Shown here piece by piece: positions 18,825-27,830 of a stretch of 64,000 nucleotides of DNA. Origin of the DNA: Muribaculaceae bacterium (GTDB lineage: Bacteria; Bacteroidota; Bacteroidia; Bacteroidales; Muribaculaceae). The notes beneath the pieces were generated by a model. That model did no database searches. It saw only the letters and a program-made list of their open reading frames with translations, and was not told the DNA's origin. Position 1 is the stretch's first letter; each line of letters starts with the position of its first letter. The position numbers and the translations under genes are program-made. The stretch spans positions 35,556 through 99,555 of the forward strand of contig JAFLTS010000007.1 in assembly GCA_022509185.1 (NCBI GenBank). Reading direction: 5' to 3'.

Positions 18825-19952
18825 TTAATCAAATAGACTCTTTCCAGTCACCATTTCTTTGCGGGCTATCGCCTTGGATAGGGCCACATTAACCAATACC
18901 CACACCAATATGTCTGCTATGATAATAAAGGTTGGGTTGATATATTCGGATAGCAGCATATTGATGACAATAAAAAACATCGACCATAGCATGATTATTA
19001 TCAGAGCAATACGCTGATTGAGCCCTAAAGCCAACAATTTATGATGTATATGGGATTTATCTGGCATAAAAGGATTTCTGTGGCGAGCCACCCTATGTAT
19101 GTAGACTCGCACAACATCAAATAGGGGTATAATTAAAGGAGAAATGCCTAAAATCACCGGATTATAATCCATCGCTACCGGCACAGAACCTAAATGAAGC
19201 ATTTCTATGGCACAAAAAACCAAAATCATACCGGTGGTTAATGCTCCCGTGTCTCCCATAAATATCTTCTTCTTCTTGGATGCATCACCAAATACATTAT
19301 AATAGAAGAATGGCAATAAAGTGCCTGCACCTGCAGCAGCCAGCATGGAGTAAACATATTGACCTGCAAACGCGAAAATGATTGTATAAAACACAAAAGC
19401 TACCGTGCTTAATCCGGATGCCAATCCGTCAATACCGTCAATCAGGTTGATGGCATTTACTACATAAACAACCATAAACGCTGTGGCTATCCAGCCAATC
19501 CAGTCATAAATGTGATCGATCCATAGAAAACCGAAAAAATTATCTATGAAAACTCCTGAAAACACTATAAGGATAGAGGCAAGTATCTGCACCACAAATT
19601 TAGCCAGATACTTAACCCCGATCAAATCGTCGGCTATTCCTACAAGAAACATTAGCAATACCGCGCAAATCATAAAATAGAAGGGTACTACCGTTTCAAA
19701 ATATATGCCTCCTACTTCCCATCCCCAATATTTAAGGGTGAAGCCTACAACAAGGGCAAAAGAAAAAAGGATAGACGGGAAAAAGGCTATACCTCCTAAC
19801 CGGGGCACCACACCTTTATGTATCTTCCTTTCATCAATCTCGTCGAATAGATTCTTGCGGAAAGCTATCAAAAGAATCTGTGGTATTATTATACCCGCCA
19901 AAATCAGCGAGACAAAAAATACTATCAAATCATTGAATACCCAGATTCTCAT
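18825..19952 (-). CDS. wecA: Undecaprenyl-phosphate sugar-1-phosphate transferase (WecA/TagO/MraY family)
   Basis: 375 residues with about ten membrane helices. Family motifs visible are HKGVVPRLGG (residues ~44-53), the metal site GIADDLIGVKYL, NAINLIDGIDGLASG, and the loop VARHRNPFMPDKSHIHHKLL, which is the carbohydrate-recognition region of WecA-type enzymes. It transfers GlcNAc-1-P or a related HexNAc-1-P to undecaprenyl phosphate and so begins repeat-unit synthesis. It is the first gene of the exopolysaccharide operon, directly behind a consensus promoter at 20007-20038. The exact donor sugar is not predictable. Confidence 0.9.
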   Translation of the reverse strand: MRIWVFNDLIVFFVSLILAGIIIPQILLIAFRKNLFDEIDERKIHKGVVPRLGGIAFFPSILFSFALVVGFTLKYWGWEVGGIYFETVVPFYFMICAVLLMFLVGIADDLIGVKYLAKFVVQILASILIVFSGVFIDNFFGFLWIDHIYDWIGWIATAFMVVYVVNAINLIDGIDGLASGLSTVAFVFYTIIFAFAGQYVYSMLAAAGAGTLLPFFYYNVFGDASKKKKIFMGDTGALTTGMILVFCAIEMLHLGSVPVAMDYNPVILGISPLIIPLFDVVRVYIHRVARHRNPFMPDKSHIHHKLLALGLNQRIALIIIMLWSMFFIVINMLLSEYINPTFIIIADILVWVLVNVALSKAIARKEMVTGKSLFD

Positions 19953-20006
19953 ATTTTTTTATTGGTCGACTTGCTTAAGCGATTTTGCATGCCTTTTTAG
20001 CAACTG

Positions 20007-20038
20007 CAAATATAACCCTTTTGACTGAAATACTCAAA
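20007..20038 (-). promoter_or_regulatory. Promoter of the exopolysaccharide operon
   Basis: On the minus strand TTTG (20035-20038), a 20-bp spacer and TATATTTG (20007-20014) fit the Bacteroidetes consensus. The wecA-type start codon lies 54 nt downstream. The 15-kb run to 4918 has no gap larger than 59 nt, so this may drive the entire operon. Confidence 0.75.
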
Positions 20039-20126
20039 ATATACTCTTCCTTACTTTCTTAACGGACCTTTCTTAAGCTTATTTTGAGAGATTTATCTTT
20101 TCTCTCTTAATAATCTTTATACCCGG

Positions 20127-20186
20127 ATTGTAAAAAACTTCTATCAATACTTAATTTTGTGTGTTGACACCTTAATATTATATTTG
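20127..20186 (+). promoter_or_regulatory. Tandem overlapping promoters for wzi
   Basis: The downstream promoter is TTTG (20156-20159), 19 bp, TATATTTG (20179-20186). The upstream one is ATTG (20127-20130), 21 bp, TAATTTTG (20152-20159), so its -7 element contains the -33 of the downstream promoter. The leader to the wzi start would be about 100-140 nt. The rest of the 342-nt wecA-wzi interval shows no other gene. Confidence 0.65.
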
Positions 20187-20294
20187 CATATTAAGAGATC
20201 GGTAATCACTTTATATTAAAATTCACCATTAAAAGGCCGACTTAATAAATACTTCACTGTGAAGAGTGATACAGATAAATATTCCAAAGAGATT

Positions 20295-21779
20295 ATGATG
20301 GTAAAAACTTTAAAAGTTTTTTTCATCATAGTTAGTTTATCCTGTTTTTCCTCTGCATTGGGTCATGATTCAGATAAAGACGTTGCCTTGCTCCCATTGG
20401 AATATGAAGTAGAAGCTCGATCCACTTTTTCAGCCGGCAAATTCACTCCTTTTTGGTTGAATTCAAACCTCCAGGGCCTTGGAAGTCCATATAAAAATAA
20501 CGGATGGGTAAGAGCTGTTTTAGCAAGAGGGATAAATCCCGATAGTAAGCTATCATGGGGCGCAACTATAGATTTGGCCGGAACCTGGAATATGCCTGCT
20601 TCTTTCAATATTCACCAGCTTTCAGCTGAATTTAAATACAGACGTCTATATATTATAGCAGGAGCCAAAGAGTTTTGGGGGAAATATAATAATCCCCGGC
20701 TTTCAACAGGTGATCTATTGTTTTCCGGAAATTCAATGCCAATTCCTCAAATGAGAATAGGCACATTTGGATTCGCTCCTTTCTGGGGTACAAATGGATG
20801 GTTTTCTGTTGATACTTATCTGGCATTCGGCAAATTCACAGATTCCAAATGGATCAAATCATGGTCTGATCCAAAATTTATGAGAAGTGAAGGTGTTCTC
20901 TATCATTCCAAAGGATTATGGCTTCGAGGTGGAAAAGAAGAACGTTTCCCGCTTTTGGTAGAAATAGGTATCGAAATGGGAACACAATTCGGTGGCACCA
21001 TTTATGAAAATGGCAAAACCATTAAAATGCCTGAAAAATTTATTGATTGGTTGAAAGCCATTTTTCCATGGTCCGGTGGAGATAATACTCCCATGGAGGA
21101 ACAAACCAACGTTCAGGGTAATATGGTTGGGGAATATAATATCGCAATCCAATGGAAACCTAAAGCAGACTGGAGTATCAAGGGGTATTTTGAACATTAT
21201 TTCGAAGATCATTCACAAATGACCTTTGAATACGGCTGGAAAGACGCTCTTTGGGGTATAGAAGCCTCTTTGCCATCAAATCCTGTTATAACTAATATTG
21301 TGTTGGAATATATATATATGAAAGATCAGACCGGAGCTGTAAACCATGACTCAACTCCGGAAATCCCTGAACAGGTAAGTGGAGCTGATAATTATTATAA
21401 CCATTACCTTTATTCAGCCTGGCAAAACTGGGGCATGGGGATTGGTACACCACTGGCTTTATCACCCCTATATAATGATCCCCATAGAATTTATATTTTC
21501 AACACCAGATTCATAGCATGGCATCTGGGCCTGGAAGGAAATCCAATACCTTCCATAAGATGGCGTACTTTATTCACTTATAGTGAAAACTGGGGAACTT
21601 ATCGTTATCCTTATCCCGATATTAAATACAATTTCAGTGGTCTTGCGGAAGTGAATTTCTCACCTGCAAAACTTAAAGGATGGTACCTTACAGCTGCGTT
21701 AGCTTGGGATCGAGGAGAACTTTTAGGTAGAAATTTCGGAGGAATGATTTCTATAGGAAAAACGGGCTTGATAAAATGA
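20295..21779 (+). CDS. wzi: Wzi-family capsule/exopolysaccharide assembly outer membrane protein
   Basis: About 494 residues from the ATG pair at 20295/20298. The upstream in-frame start at 20259 adds 12 polar residues and is less likely because the signal peptide (VKTLKVFFIIVSLSC) begins here. The mature protein is rich in alternating beta-strand segments. It carries the Wzi-family patterns AGKFTPFWLNSN, GAKEFWGKYNNPRLSTGDLLFSGNS with NSMPIPQMRIG, and repeated Trp/Tyr-rich strands. In E. coli Wzi is a barrel that anchors capsule to the cell surface. It is divergent from the exopolysaccharide operon and overlaps the following lipoprotein gene by 4 bases. Confidence 0.85.
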   Translation: MMVKTLKVFFIIVSLSCFSSALGHDSDKDVALLPLEYEVEARSTFSAGKFTPFWLNSNLQGLGSPYKNNGWVRAVLARGINPDSKLSWGATIDLAGTWNMPASFNIHQLSAEFKYRRLYIIAGAKEFWGKYNNPRLSTGDLLFSGNSMPIPQMRIGTFGFAPFWGTNGWFSVDTYLAFGKFTDSKWIKSWSDPKFMRSEGVLYHSKGLWLRGGKEERFPLLVEIGIEMGTQFGGTIYENGKTIKMPEKFIDWLKAIFPWSGGDNTPMEEQTNVQGNMVGEYNIAIQWKPKADWSIKGYFEHYFEDHSQMTFEYGWKDALWGIEASLPSNPVITNIVLEYIYMKDQTGAVNHDSTPEIPEQVSGADNYYNHYLYSAWQNWGMGIGTPLALSPLYNDPHRIYIFNTRFIAWHLGLEGNPIPSIRWRTLFTYSENWGTYRYPYPDIKYNFSGLAEVNFSPAKLKGWYLTAALAWDRGELLGRNFGGMISIGKTGLIK

Positions 21780-22189
21780 ATTTTCAATTAAAACATACAC
21801 TAAGTTGGGCCTGGTTGGTGATTGTTCTAATTATAGCAGGCTGCCAGAAAGCCCCTATAAACGGAGATCTTGACGGTAGATGGCAAATACTGACGATTGA
21901 GACCGAAGAGGGTGTGTTTGATGTGAAAGACCGTCAGTTTTATTACAACTTCTATATGCATGTTTGTAACCTTTCAGTATATGGGGGTATAATTACCGAG
22001 GCCAATCTTCTCTATGAGGATGACAGAATATTCTTGAATTTTCCTTATATTGAAACACCGGAAGAGTATTTTCATCTGACTGAATTTGGTATATATTCTA
22101 ACCCTGTAGAATTCCAGGTGTTGTATATAGATAAAAAAGGACTGGTGATGCAGAGCGAGGAATCACTTATAACGCTTAGAAAATTTTAA
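21776..22189 (+). CDS. Small lipocalin-like lipoprotein
   Basis: 137 residues. A signal peptide ends in a lipobox IIAGCQ (Cys at residue 23). The mature part begins LDGRWQILTIE, like the first strand of the lipocalin-like proteins found widely in Bacteroidales, followed by alternating strands. The start overlaps the wzi stop (ATGA), implying translational coupling and a shared role at the outer membrane. No ligand or enzymatic motif is visible. It ends 23 nt before a strong terminator. Confidence 0.65.
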   Translation: MNFQLKHTLSWAWLVIVLIIAGCQKAPINGDLDGRWQILTIETEEGVFDVKDRQFYYNFYMHVCNLSVYGGIITEANLLYEDDRIFLNFPYIETPEEYFHLTEFGIYSNPVEFQVLYIDKKGLVMQSEESLITLRKF

Positions 22190-22212
22190 TATTAAAACTA
22201 AGAAAGAATTTT

Positions 22213-22243
22213 AAGGGCTTCCTGATATTTTCAGAAAGCCCTT
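22213..22243. terminator. Bidirectional intrinsic terminator
   Basis: Arms AAGGGCTT (22213-22220) and AAGCCCTT (22236-22243) pair perfectly, with an inner CTGA/TCAG pair and a 5-nt loop. It lies between the convergent lipoprotein and SDR genes. Confidence 0.8.
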
Positions 22244-22264
22244 TATCGATTTTAAGAATAATTT

Positions 22265-23068
22265 TTAATCATCTAATCCCAATTCATGCACTTCTTCCTG
22301 CATGTCGCCCACAGATGGATAATTAGGATCAGGAGTGGAAATAGTAGGATTCATTCTTACCCATACTGCCTGAGGAATCGACCTCCAGAAGCCGGTGAAG
22401 AGATTCCATCTCCAGTCTACCACAGCTACACGGTATTTTCTTACGATAGCCTTTATGATCTTAGGCACAACATAATCAACCGACATGTTCATGGGGTAAT
22501 TCTCATCCGGATTCTCAAGAGGAGTTCTTACCCATCCGGGACGGATATCTGTAAAGGTGATGCCGGAATTTTCTGCATTCGACATCTGTTCTACAGCGTC
22601 AAGATACCATTGTCCGAATTTCTTGGAAGAAGAATAAGCTGCAAGCCTGCCGATACCTTTAGTTCCGGCTACTGATGTAATGGCTGCTATATGACCCTTC
22701 TTTTTATTTGTGCGGAAGTAACGATAAGCTGCACTGATCATACGGGCAAAACCGCAGCAATTAGTTTCAGCTACCTTCACATCTGTTTCGGGATCAAGGT
22801 ATAGATTTTCATTATAAATACCGGCCACATGGAAATATATATCCATGCCTCCAAGTTCTTCAATCAGATCATTGAGCTGGGATACTGCTTCCGGTTTTGT
22901 GATATCTATTTTAGCATATTCAACAAATTCTGGATACTTATCTTTCAAAGCTTTCATCGATGCAGTGTGTCGCGCTGCGATTCCCACTTTTACACCTCTT
23001 GAGGCTAATGCTTCTGCCACTCCATAGCCCATGCCTGAGGAGGCACCCATAATCACTACTTTTTTCAT
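22265..23068 (-). CDS. Short-chain dehydrogenase/reductase
   Basis: 267 residues, classical SDR. The NAD(P) loop GASSGMG is at residues 8-14. The catalytic residues are S132 (AITSV), Y145 and K149 (AYSSSKK). An R at 34 after AAR suggests NADP preference. The C-terminal 60 residues include a hydrophobic FTGFWRSIPQAVWVRM segment that may associate with membrane or substrate. The substrate is unknown; similar proteins occur beside prfB in Bacteroidales. It converges on the wzi-lipoprotein pair, with a terminator between them. Confidence 0.85.
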   Translation of the reverse strand: MKKVVIMGASSGMGYGVAEALASRGVKVGIAARHTASMKALKDKYPEFVEYAKIDITKPEAVSQLNDLIEELGGMDIYFHVAGIYNENLYLDPETDVKVAETNCCGFARMISAAYRYFRTNKKKGHIAAITSVAGTKGIGRLAAYSSSKKFGQWYLDAVEQMSNAENSGITFTDIRPGWVRTPLENPDENYPMNMSVDYVVPKIIKAIVRKYRVAVVDWRWNLFTGFWRSIPQAVWVRMNPTISTPDPNYPSVGDMQEEVHELGLDD

Positions 23069-23147
23069 ATTAAGAATGTTTTAATTGTTTCTATCTTTAT
23101 AACATTCTATCTTCCTTATAGTTTACTAAAACCAGGATTATTTTTGT

Positions 23148-24263
23148 TCATGCTTCAGCGGCAGCAAACTCCATGAGATAAGCCTTGATGAATTCATCTA
23201 TTTCACCATCCATAACTCCACCTACATCTGAAGTCTGATGGTTTGTACGATGGTCTTTCACTCTGCGGTCATCAAATACATAGCTCCTTATCTGGCTCCC
23301 CCACTCTATCTTTTTCTTGCCTGCTTCCACTTTTGCCTGCTCTTCCATTCTATGCTTCAATTCTTTGTCATATAAAATGGACTTCAACTGCCGCATTGCA
23401 TTTTCTTTGTTCTTGGGCTGATCGCGGGTCTCTGTGTTTTCTATTAGGATTTCTTCCTCCTCTCCGGTATAAGGATCTTTATATTGATAACGAAGACGAA
23501 CTCCGGATTCTACCTTGTTTACATTCTGGCCACCGGCGCCACCTGATCTGAAGGTGTCCCAGGATATTCTGGCCGGTTCTACATTAATTTCTATGGTGTC
23601 GTCTACAAGAGGGGTAACGAATACAGATGCAAAAGAGGTCATCCGCTTTCCCTGTGCATTATAGGGACTCACTCTGACAAGACGATGCACACCGTTTTCA
23701 CTCTTAAGGAAACCGTAGGCATAATCTCCTTCTATATTGATTGTTACCGACTTTATACCGGCATCATCACCTTCAAGTAGTTGAGCAACGGATGTTTTAT
23801 ATCCATGTTTCTCCGCGTATCTAAGATAAAGACGCATTAACATCTGTGCCCAATCCTGACTCTCGGTCCCCCCGGCGCCTGAATTGATTTTCAAAACAAC
23901 ACCGAGCTTATCCTCTTCGCGCCTAAGCATGTTTCTTAACTCAAGCTTTTCTATCTTGTCTATCAGCTTGGAATATAAGGCATCGATCTCTTCTTCAGTA
24001 ACCAGTTCTTCTTTAAGGAAGTCGAAGGCCAAGGTGAGTTCTTCAGTCATCTTTTCCAATTCCTCATAGGAGTCTATCCAGAAATGGAGTTCCTTTATTT
24101 TACGCATCTGAGCTTCGGCTTTTTCACGGTCGTCCCAGAAATCAGCTACATGAGTGCGTAATTCCTCCTCCTCTACTTCTATTTTCTTATTATCAATATC
24201 GAGATATTTTTTTAGAGCGTCTTTCCTCTCTGACGCTTCTTTGAATTGATCCTGTGTTATCAT
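23148..24263 (-). CDS. prfB: Peptide chain release factor 2
   Basis: 371 residues, full length. The helical domain 1 is followed by the codon-recognition domain and the catalytic GGQ in SGGAGGQNVNK. The stop-codon recognition tripeptide, SPF in E. coli RF2, reads SPY here in VSPYNAQGKRMTSF. The programmed +1 frameshift seen in many bacteria is absent: at the homologous site (KKYLDID) the codons are TAT CTC GAT ATT with no in-frame TGA, so the protein is read in one frame from an ATG start. RF2 releases peptides at UGA and UAA. Confidence 0.96.
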   Translation of the reverse strand: MITQDQFKEASERKDALKKYLDIDNKKIEVEEEELRTHVADFWDDREKAEAQMRKIKELHFWIDSYEELEKMTEELTLAFDFLKEELVTEEEIDALYSKLIDKIEKLELRNMLRREEDKLGVVLKINSGAGGTESQDWAQMLMRLYLRYAEKHGYKTSVAQLLEGDDAGIKSVTINIEGDYAYGFLKSENGVHRLVRVSPYNAQGKRMTSFASVFVTPLVDDTIEINVEPARISWDTFRSGGAGGQNVNKVESGVRLRYQYKDPYTGEEEEILIENTETRDQPKNKENAMRQLKSILYDKELKHRMEEQAKVEAGKKKIEWGSQIRSYVFDDRRVKDHRTNHQTSDVGGVMDGEIDEFIKAYLMEFAAAEA

Positions 24264-24325
24264 TATCTTTTTCTTACATCAACCTTTTTTCCTCTTATTC
24301 CCCGTTTTTATCCCAAAAACCTATT

Positions 24326-26143
24326 TTATTCCTTATACATTGCTTCTATTTCCTTGCTGTATCTTTTTGCAACTACAGGCCGTCTCACTTTCATAGTGTT
24401 GGTGACCTCACCATTCATTATAGAAAAATGATTTGGCAACAAGGTGATCTTCTTTATTTTTTCATATTCTGCCACTCCTTCCTGCACCTTATTTATTTCC
24501 GACTGTATAAAAGCAATAACTTCAGGATTTCGGGTAAGACTCTCAGCTCCAAGATTTTCTATACCTTTGGATTCTGCCCACTTTCTTAACTGAGATAAAT
24601 TAGGCACAACCAATGCAGTGACAAATTTTCTTTGATCTCCAATCACTGCCACTTCATCGATATATTTGTTTTCTGCAAGACGGCTTTCAAGCATTTGAGG
24701 AGCGATATATTTGCCATTGGAAGTCTTGAAAAGATCTTTTACCCTTTCTGTTAAGACCAAAGCTCCGTTTCTTGTAAAATATCCGGCATCGCCAGTACGG
24801 AAATAGCCGTCGTTTGTAAATGCCTTTTCATTTGCCTCCGGATTTTTATAGTAGCCGGGAGTTACGGTTGCTCCTTTCACAAGGATCTCCCCGTTTTTAT
24901 CTATTTTAACACTTAACCCCGGCAATGGCACTCCCACAGTACCGATTTCATATCCCACATTAGGATAAAAACTAACAGTAGCTGTAGTTTCGCTCAATCC
25001 ATAGCCAATCACTACATCTACTCCTATAGCTCTCATAAATTCCACTATACGGTCGCTTAGAGGGGCACCGGCTGTAGGAAACATATTGGGATTGGGGATA
25101 CCGATAGCTTTCTTTATCTTACTGAAAATGCGTGAATCCCAAAACTCATATTCCTTTTCAACCAGTGTTGGTACTTTCTTTCCAAGACGTTTGTATTCAA
25201 GATTCCTTTTTTCTCCGCATCGGATAGCTCGTTTCACCATAGCCCGCTGCAGTTTATTCATCTTCTCGATGCGTTCTTTCATCCCGGCATAAACCTTTTC
25301 CCAAAAACGGGGCACGCAACACATTATATTTGGGTGAACGGTGTGAATAGTGTCTTGAATTACTCTGGGATCATAATTAACGGCAATAGCTATACCCTTT
25401 GTGATACAGAAAAAACACCATGCCTTTTCAAGAATATGACTCATGGGCAAAAAAGCCATAGAGAGATCGGTTTCGTTAACCTGTGTGAGAAGTTCCAGGT
25501 GACTGTCCATGGCTGCATCATAATTCGAGTGAGTTATGGCCACTCCTTTTGGCTCTCCGGTAGTGCCCGAAGTATAGATCAAAGTTGCCATATCTTCAGG
25601 AAGACCTTCAGATGTGCGTCGTTCTACTTCCTTCTTCACCTCTTCCGAGGCCTCCATACCCATTCTTACAAAATCATCCCAATAAATAGATATGGTGTCA
25701 TCCTTCTCAAGTTCCAGATTATCATTCTTGAATACAACTATCTTACTAACCTTCTCCGGATGTTTTTTCCAATAATTATAAGCAAGAGGATATTGATGAG
25801 AATCACCTACGAAAAGCACCTTTGCTTCCCCGTTATCTACAATAAAGTCGAATTGTTCTTGAGAAGAAGAGGAGTATATAGGAATGACTGCAATACGGTT
25901 TTTAAAAGCTCCGAGTTCAACTATAAGTATCTGAGGAGTATTGGGAGAACAAATCGCTATAGTATCTTTTTCCAGGAGTCCAAGCTGTGGAAAGACCGCA
26001 GAGGCAACATTAATCTGTGCCTCGAATTCCATCCAGCTTGTCTTCAACCATTCACCATCTTTTCTCCAGCAGAACCGGTAAGCTTCCGCATCTCCTCTTC
26101 TCCGAGCCTGTATTGGCACTATTTCACAAAGTCTGTTTGCCAT
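24326..26143 (-). CDS. Long-chain fatty acid-CoA ligase (AMP-forming)
   Basis: 605 residues, typical for the bacterial/plant LACS type. Motifs are the ATP loop LIYTSGTTGEPKGVAITH (about residues 189-206), the A5 region GYGLSETTATVSF, the A7 region YFRTGDAGYFTRNG, LVLTERVKDLFKTSNGKYIAPQ (A8), and a C-terminal lysine in the KKITLLPNHF region. It activates fatty acids as acyl-CoA, probably at the membrane periphery. It lies 7 nt downstream of meaB and is probably cotranscribed with it. Confidence 0.92.
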   Translation of the reverse strand: MANRLCEIVPIQARRRGDAEAYRFCWRKDGEWLKTSWMEFEAQINVASAVFPQLGLLEKDTIAICSPNTPQILIVELGAFKNRIAVIPIYSSSSQEQFDFIVDNGEAKVLFVGDSHQYPLAYNYWKKHPEKVSKIVVFKNDNLELEKDDTISIYWDDFVRMGMEASEEVKKEVERRTSEGLPEDMATLIYTSGTTGEPKGVAITHSNYDAAMDSHLELLTQVNETDLSMAFLPMSHILEKAWCFFCITKGIAIAVNYDPRVIQDTIHTVHPNIMCCVPRFWEKVYAGMKERIEKMNKLQRAMVKRAIRCGEKRNLEYKRLGKKVPTLVEKEYEFWDSRIFSKIKKAIGIPNPNMFPTAGAPLSDRIVEFMRAIGVDVVIGYGLSETTATVSFYPNVGYEIGTVGVPLPGLSVKIDKNGEILVKGATVTPGYYKNPEANEKAFTNDGYFRTGDAGYFTRNGALVLTERVKDLFKTSNGKYIAPQMLESRLAENKYIDEVAVIGDQRKFVTALVVPNLSQLRKWAESKGIENLGAESLTRNPEVIAFIQSEINKVQEGVAEYEKIKKITLLPNHFSIMNGEVTNTMKVRRPVVAKRYSKEIEAMYKE

Positions 26144-26150
26144 CTCCCCT

Positions 26151-27257
26151 TTATTTTCTTTTCCCGCTTATAATATCAAAATAACAATCAAGCACATCAC
26201 GTGCTGCTGTGAAAGAAGATTGTTCATTATTGAGCACTCTAATCTCTTTTTGTTCAAGAAGAGCCTTTACCTCCGGCACTTGATAGAAATGACTTCTTAA
26301 CTGTTCATCTATGGTTTCCATCATCCAGTATTTGGCCTGCTGGTTTCGCTTTTTCTCAAAATATCCTGTCTTTTTAACAAAAGCGAAATAGCGGTCGATC
26401 ATATCCCAGACAATATCAATACCGATTTCATAATAGCCACTGTAAGTGATAACTTCCGGCTTCCATTTGCTTGGTGACGGTGGAAATAAAAATAATGCGT
26501 TTCTGAATTGGGAGGCCGCCAGTTGGGCTCTTTCAATATTATCTCCATCGGCTTTATTGATTACAATACCGTCTGCCATCTCCATGATACCTCTCTTAAT
26601 ACCCTGAAGCTCATCCCCGGTACCTGCCAATTGTATCAAAAGAAAGAAATCAACCATTGAATGAACAGCTGTTTCACTCTGACCAACCCCAACGGTTTCT
26701 ACAAAAATATTATCATACCCCGCAGCTTCACACAAAACAATGGTTTCACGTGTCTTTCTGGCCACTCCTCCTAAAGAACCGGCTGAGGGAGAAGGACGTA
26801 TAAAGGCATCTTTTTCAAGAGAGAGTTTCTCCATTCTTGTTTTATCTCCCAAAATACTTCCCTTAGATCTCTCGCTGCTTGGATCTATGGCAAGGACTGC
26901 CAACTTTCCGCCATTTCTGATGACATGAAGGCCAAAAACGTCTATTGAGGTGGATTTGCCTGCTCCGGGCACGCCGGTAATGCCTATTCTTCGAGATTTA
27001 CCGGAATAAGGAAGGCATTTCTCAATGACCTCCTGTGCTATCGTCTGATGTTGCTCGGCTGTGCTTTCAACTAACGTGACTGCTCTACCCAGAATACTTA
27101 CATCTCCTTTTAAAATTCCCTCCACATAATCGTTTACAGACAAAGTGGGTGCTAAAGCCCTCCGTCTGTTTTTATAGGGATTTATCACGGGCTGGGAATT
27201 TACTCCCGCATTTACCTGTAAACCTTTGTATTGTGATTCATTTTCAGGATGTTCCAT
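26151..27257 (-). CDS. meaB: MeaB/ArgK-type GTPase, methylmalonyl-CoA mutase chaperone
   Basis: 368 residues. Walker A is GVPGAGKST at residues 95-103, followed by AIDPSSERSKGSILGDKTRM, a family hallmark, VETVGVGQSE (switch region) and NKADGDN (guanine specificity). MeaB protects and reloads the B12-dependent methylmalonyl-CoA mutase. That enzyme is part of the succinate-propionate route used by many Bacteroidales; the mutase genes are not in this window. The N-terminal 30 residues are poorly conserved and a later start cannot be excluded. Confidence 0.93.
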   Translation of the reverse strand: MEHPENESQYKGLQVNAGVNSQPVINPYKNRRRALAPTLSVNDYVEGILKGDVSILGRAVTLVESTAEQHQTIAQEVIEKCLPYSGKSRRIGITGVPGAGKSTSIDVFGLHVIRNGGKLAVLAIDPSSERSKGSILGDKTRMEKLSLEKDAFIRPSPSAGSLGGVARKTRETIVLCEAAGYDNIFVETVGVGQSETAVHSMVDFFLLIQLAGTGDELQGIKRGIMEMADGIVINKADGDNIERAQLAASQFRNALFLFPPSPSKWKPEVITYSGYYEIGIDIVWDMIDRYFAFVKKTGYFEKKRNQQAKYWMMETIDEQLRSHFYQVPEVKALLEQKEIRVLNNEQSSFTAARDVLDCYFDIISGKRK

Positions 27258-27261
27258 AGCT

Positions 27262-27326
27262 GTCGATAGACTCTATACCTATATTATGCAAAATTAATTA
27301 AAATTTTGCTATTTATGTCTATCGAC
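27262..27326. repeat. Two overlapping inverted repeats between meaB and the DUF1573 gene
   Basis: The outer arms GTCGATAGAC (27262-27271) and GTCTATCGAC (27317-27326) are perfect complements over 10 bp. Inside them are GCAAAATT (27288-27295) and AATTTTGC (27302-27309). A further CTATAGAC lies just outside, at about 27333-27340. The inner pair contains a minus-strand -7 match, TAATTTTG (27289-27296), so the arrangement could be an operator over the meaB promoter, a terminator for the DUF1573 gene, or both. Confidence 0.6.
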
Positions 27327-27343
27327 TCTTTTCTATAGACAAC

Positions 27344-27736
27344 CTATTTGGCCGGTATAACCGTGCCTCGGATTTTCAAACTTACTTTCCCCGGATTTCC
27401 GCTACATCTCACTGTAACAACCTTAGTGAATCCACCGGGCCTTCCCAAAGGATTGTAAGTAACTTTAATTACTCCTGATTCTCCGGGGGCTATCTCCTCG
27501 CGAGGGTATTCCGGTCTTGTGCATCCACATTCCGCACGTGCGCTTGTGATTGTCAATGGTTGCTTTCCCTCATTAGTAAAAGTGAATTCATACGTAACAG
27601 GGCCTCCGTCTTCGCGTATATTACCGAAGTCGTGCACTGTTTCTGAAAATTTTATTTTTCCCTGGCTCTTGTCTGCGGCCATTAAACACAGGCTTCCGAG
27701 CATTGCAATAATGATGGCTAATCCTATTCTTTTCAT
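27344..27736 (-). CDS. Secreted DUF1573 protein
   Basis: 130 residues with a signal peptide (hydrophobic to about residue 20, ending LMAADK). The body is a single immunoglobulin-like DUF1573 domain with its signature TVHDFGNI, YEFTFTNEG and SARAECGCTRPEYP, where the CGC pair is typical, then APGESGVIKVTYNP. These proteins are common in the Bacteroidetes periplasm or surface and have no established function. It is transcribed divergently from the acyltransferase at 27831. Confidence 0.88.
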   Translation of the reverse strand: MKRIGLAIIIAMLGSLCLMAADKSQGKIKFSETVHDFGNIREDGGPVTYEFTFTNEGKQPLTITSARAECGCTRPEYPREEIAPGESGVIKVTYNPLGRPGGFTKVVTVRCSGNPGKVSLKIRGTVIPAK

Positions 27737-27790
27737 ATTACTACTAACGGGTTTTCCGCACTCTCTATTTTTTGTAAACTCGTTTTTTTT

Positions 27791-27798
27791 TAAATTTG
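27791..27798 (+). promoter_or_regulatory. Putative -7 element for the 27831 operon
   Basis: TAAATTTG fits TAnnTTTG, 32 nt before the start codon. The nearest TTTG (27771-27774) gives only a 16-bp spacer, shorter than the consensus, so the promoter is not certain. Confidence 0.4.
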
Positions 27799-27830
27799 CA
27801 TCTAATCCGCTGATTTTTCAAGCTTTTAGA

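Noticed and set aside
24150..24263. Programmed frameshift in prfB
   Set aside because: The homologous site reads TAT CTC GAT ATT with no TGA, and the full protein is in one frame.
25334..26173. A 279-codon plus-strand frame antisense to the acyl-CoA ligase
   Set aside because: It is the mirror of a well-conserved gene, its translation shows no family motif, and its composition is that of an antisense shadow.
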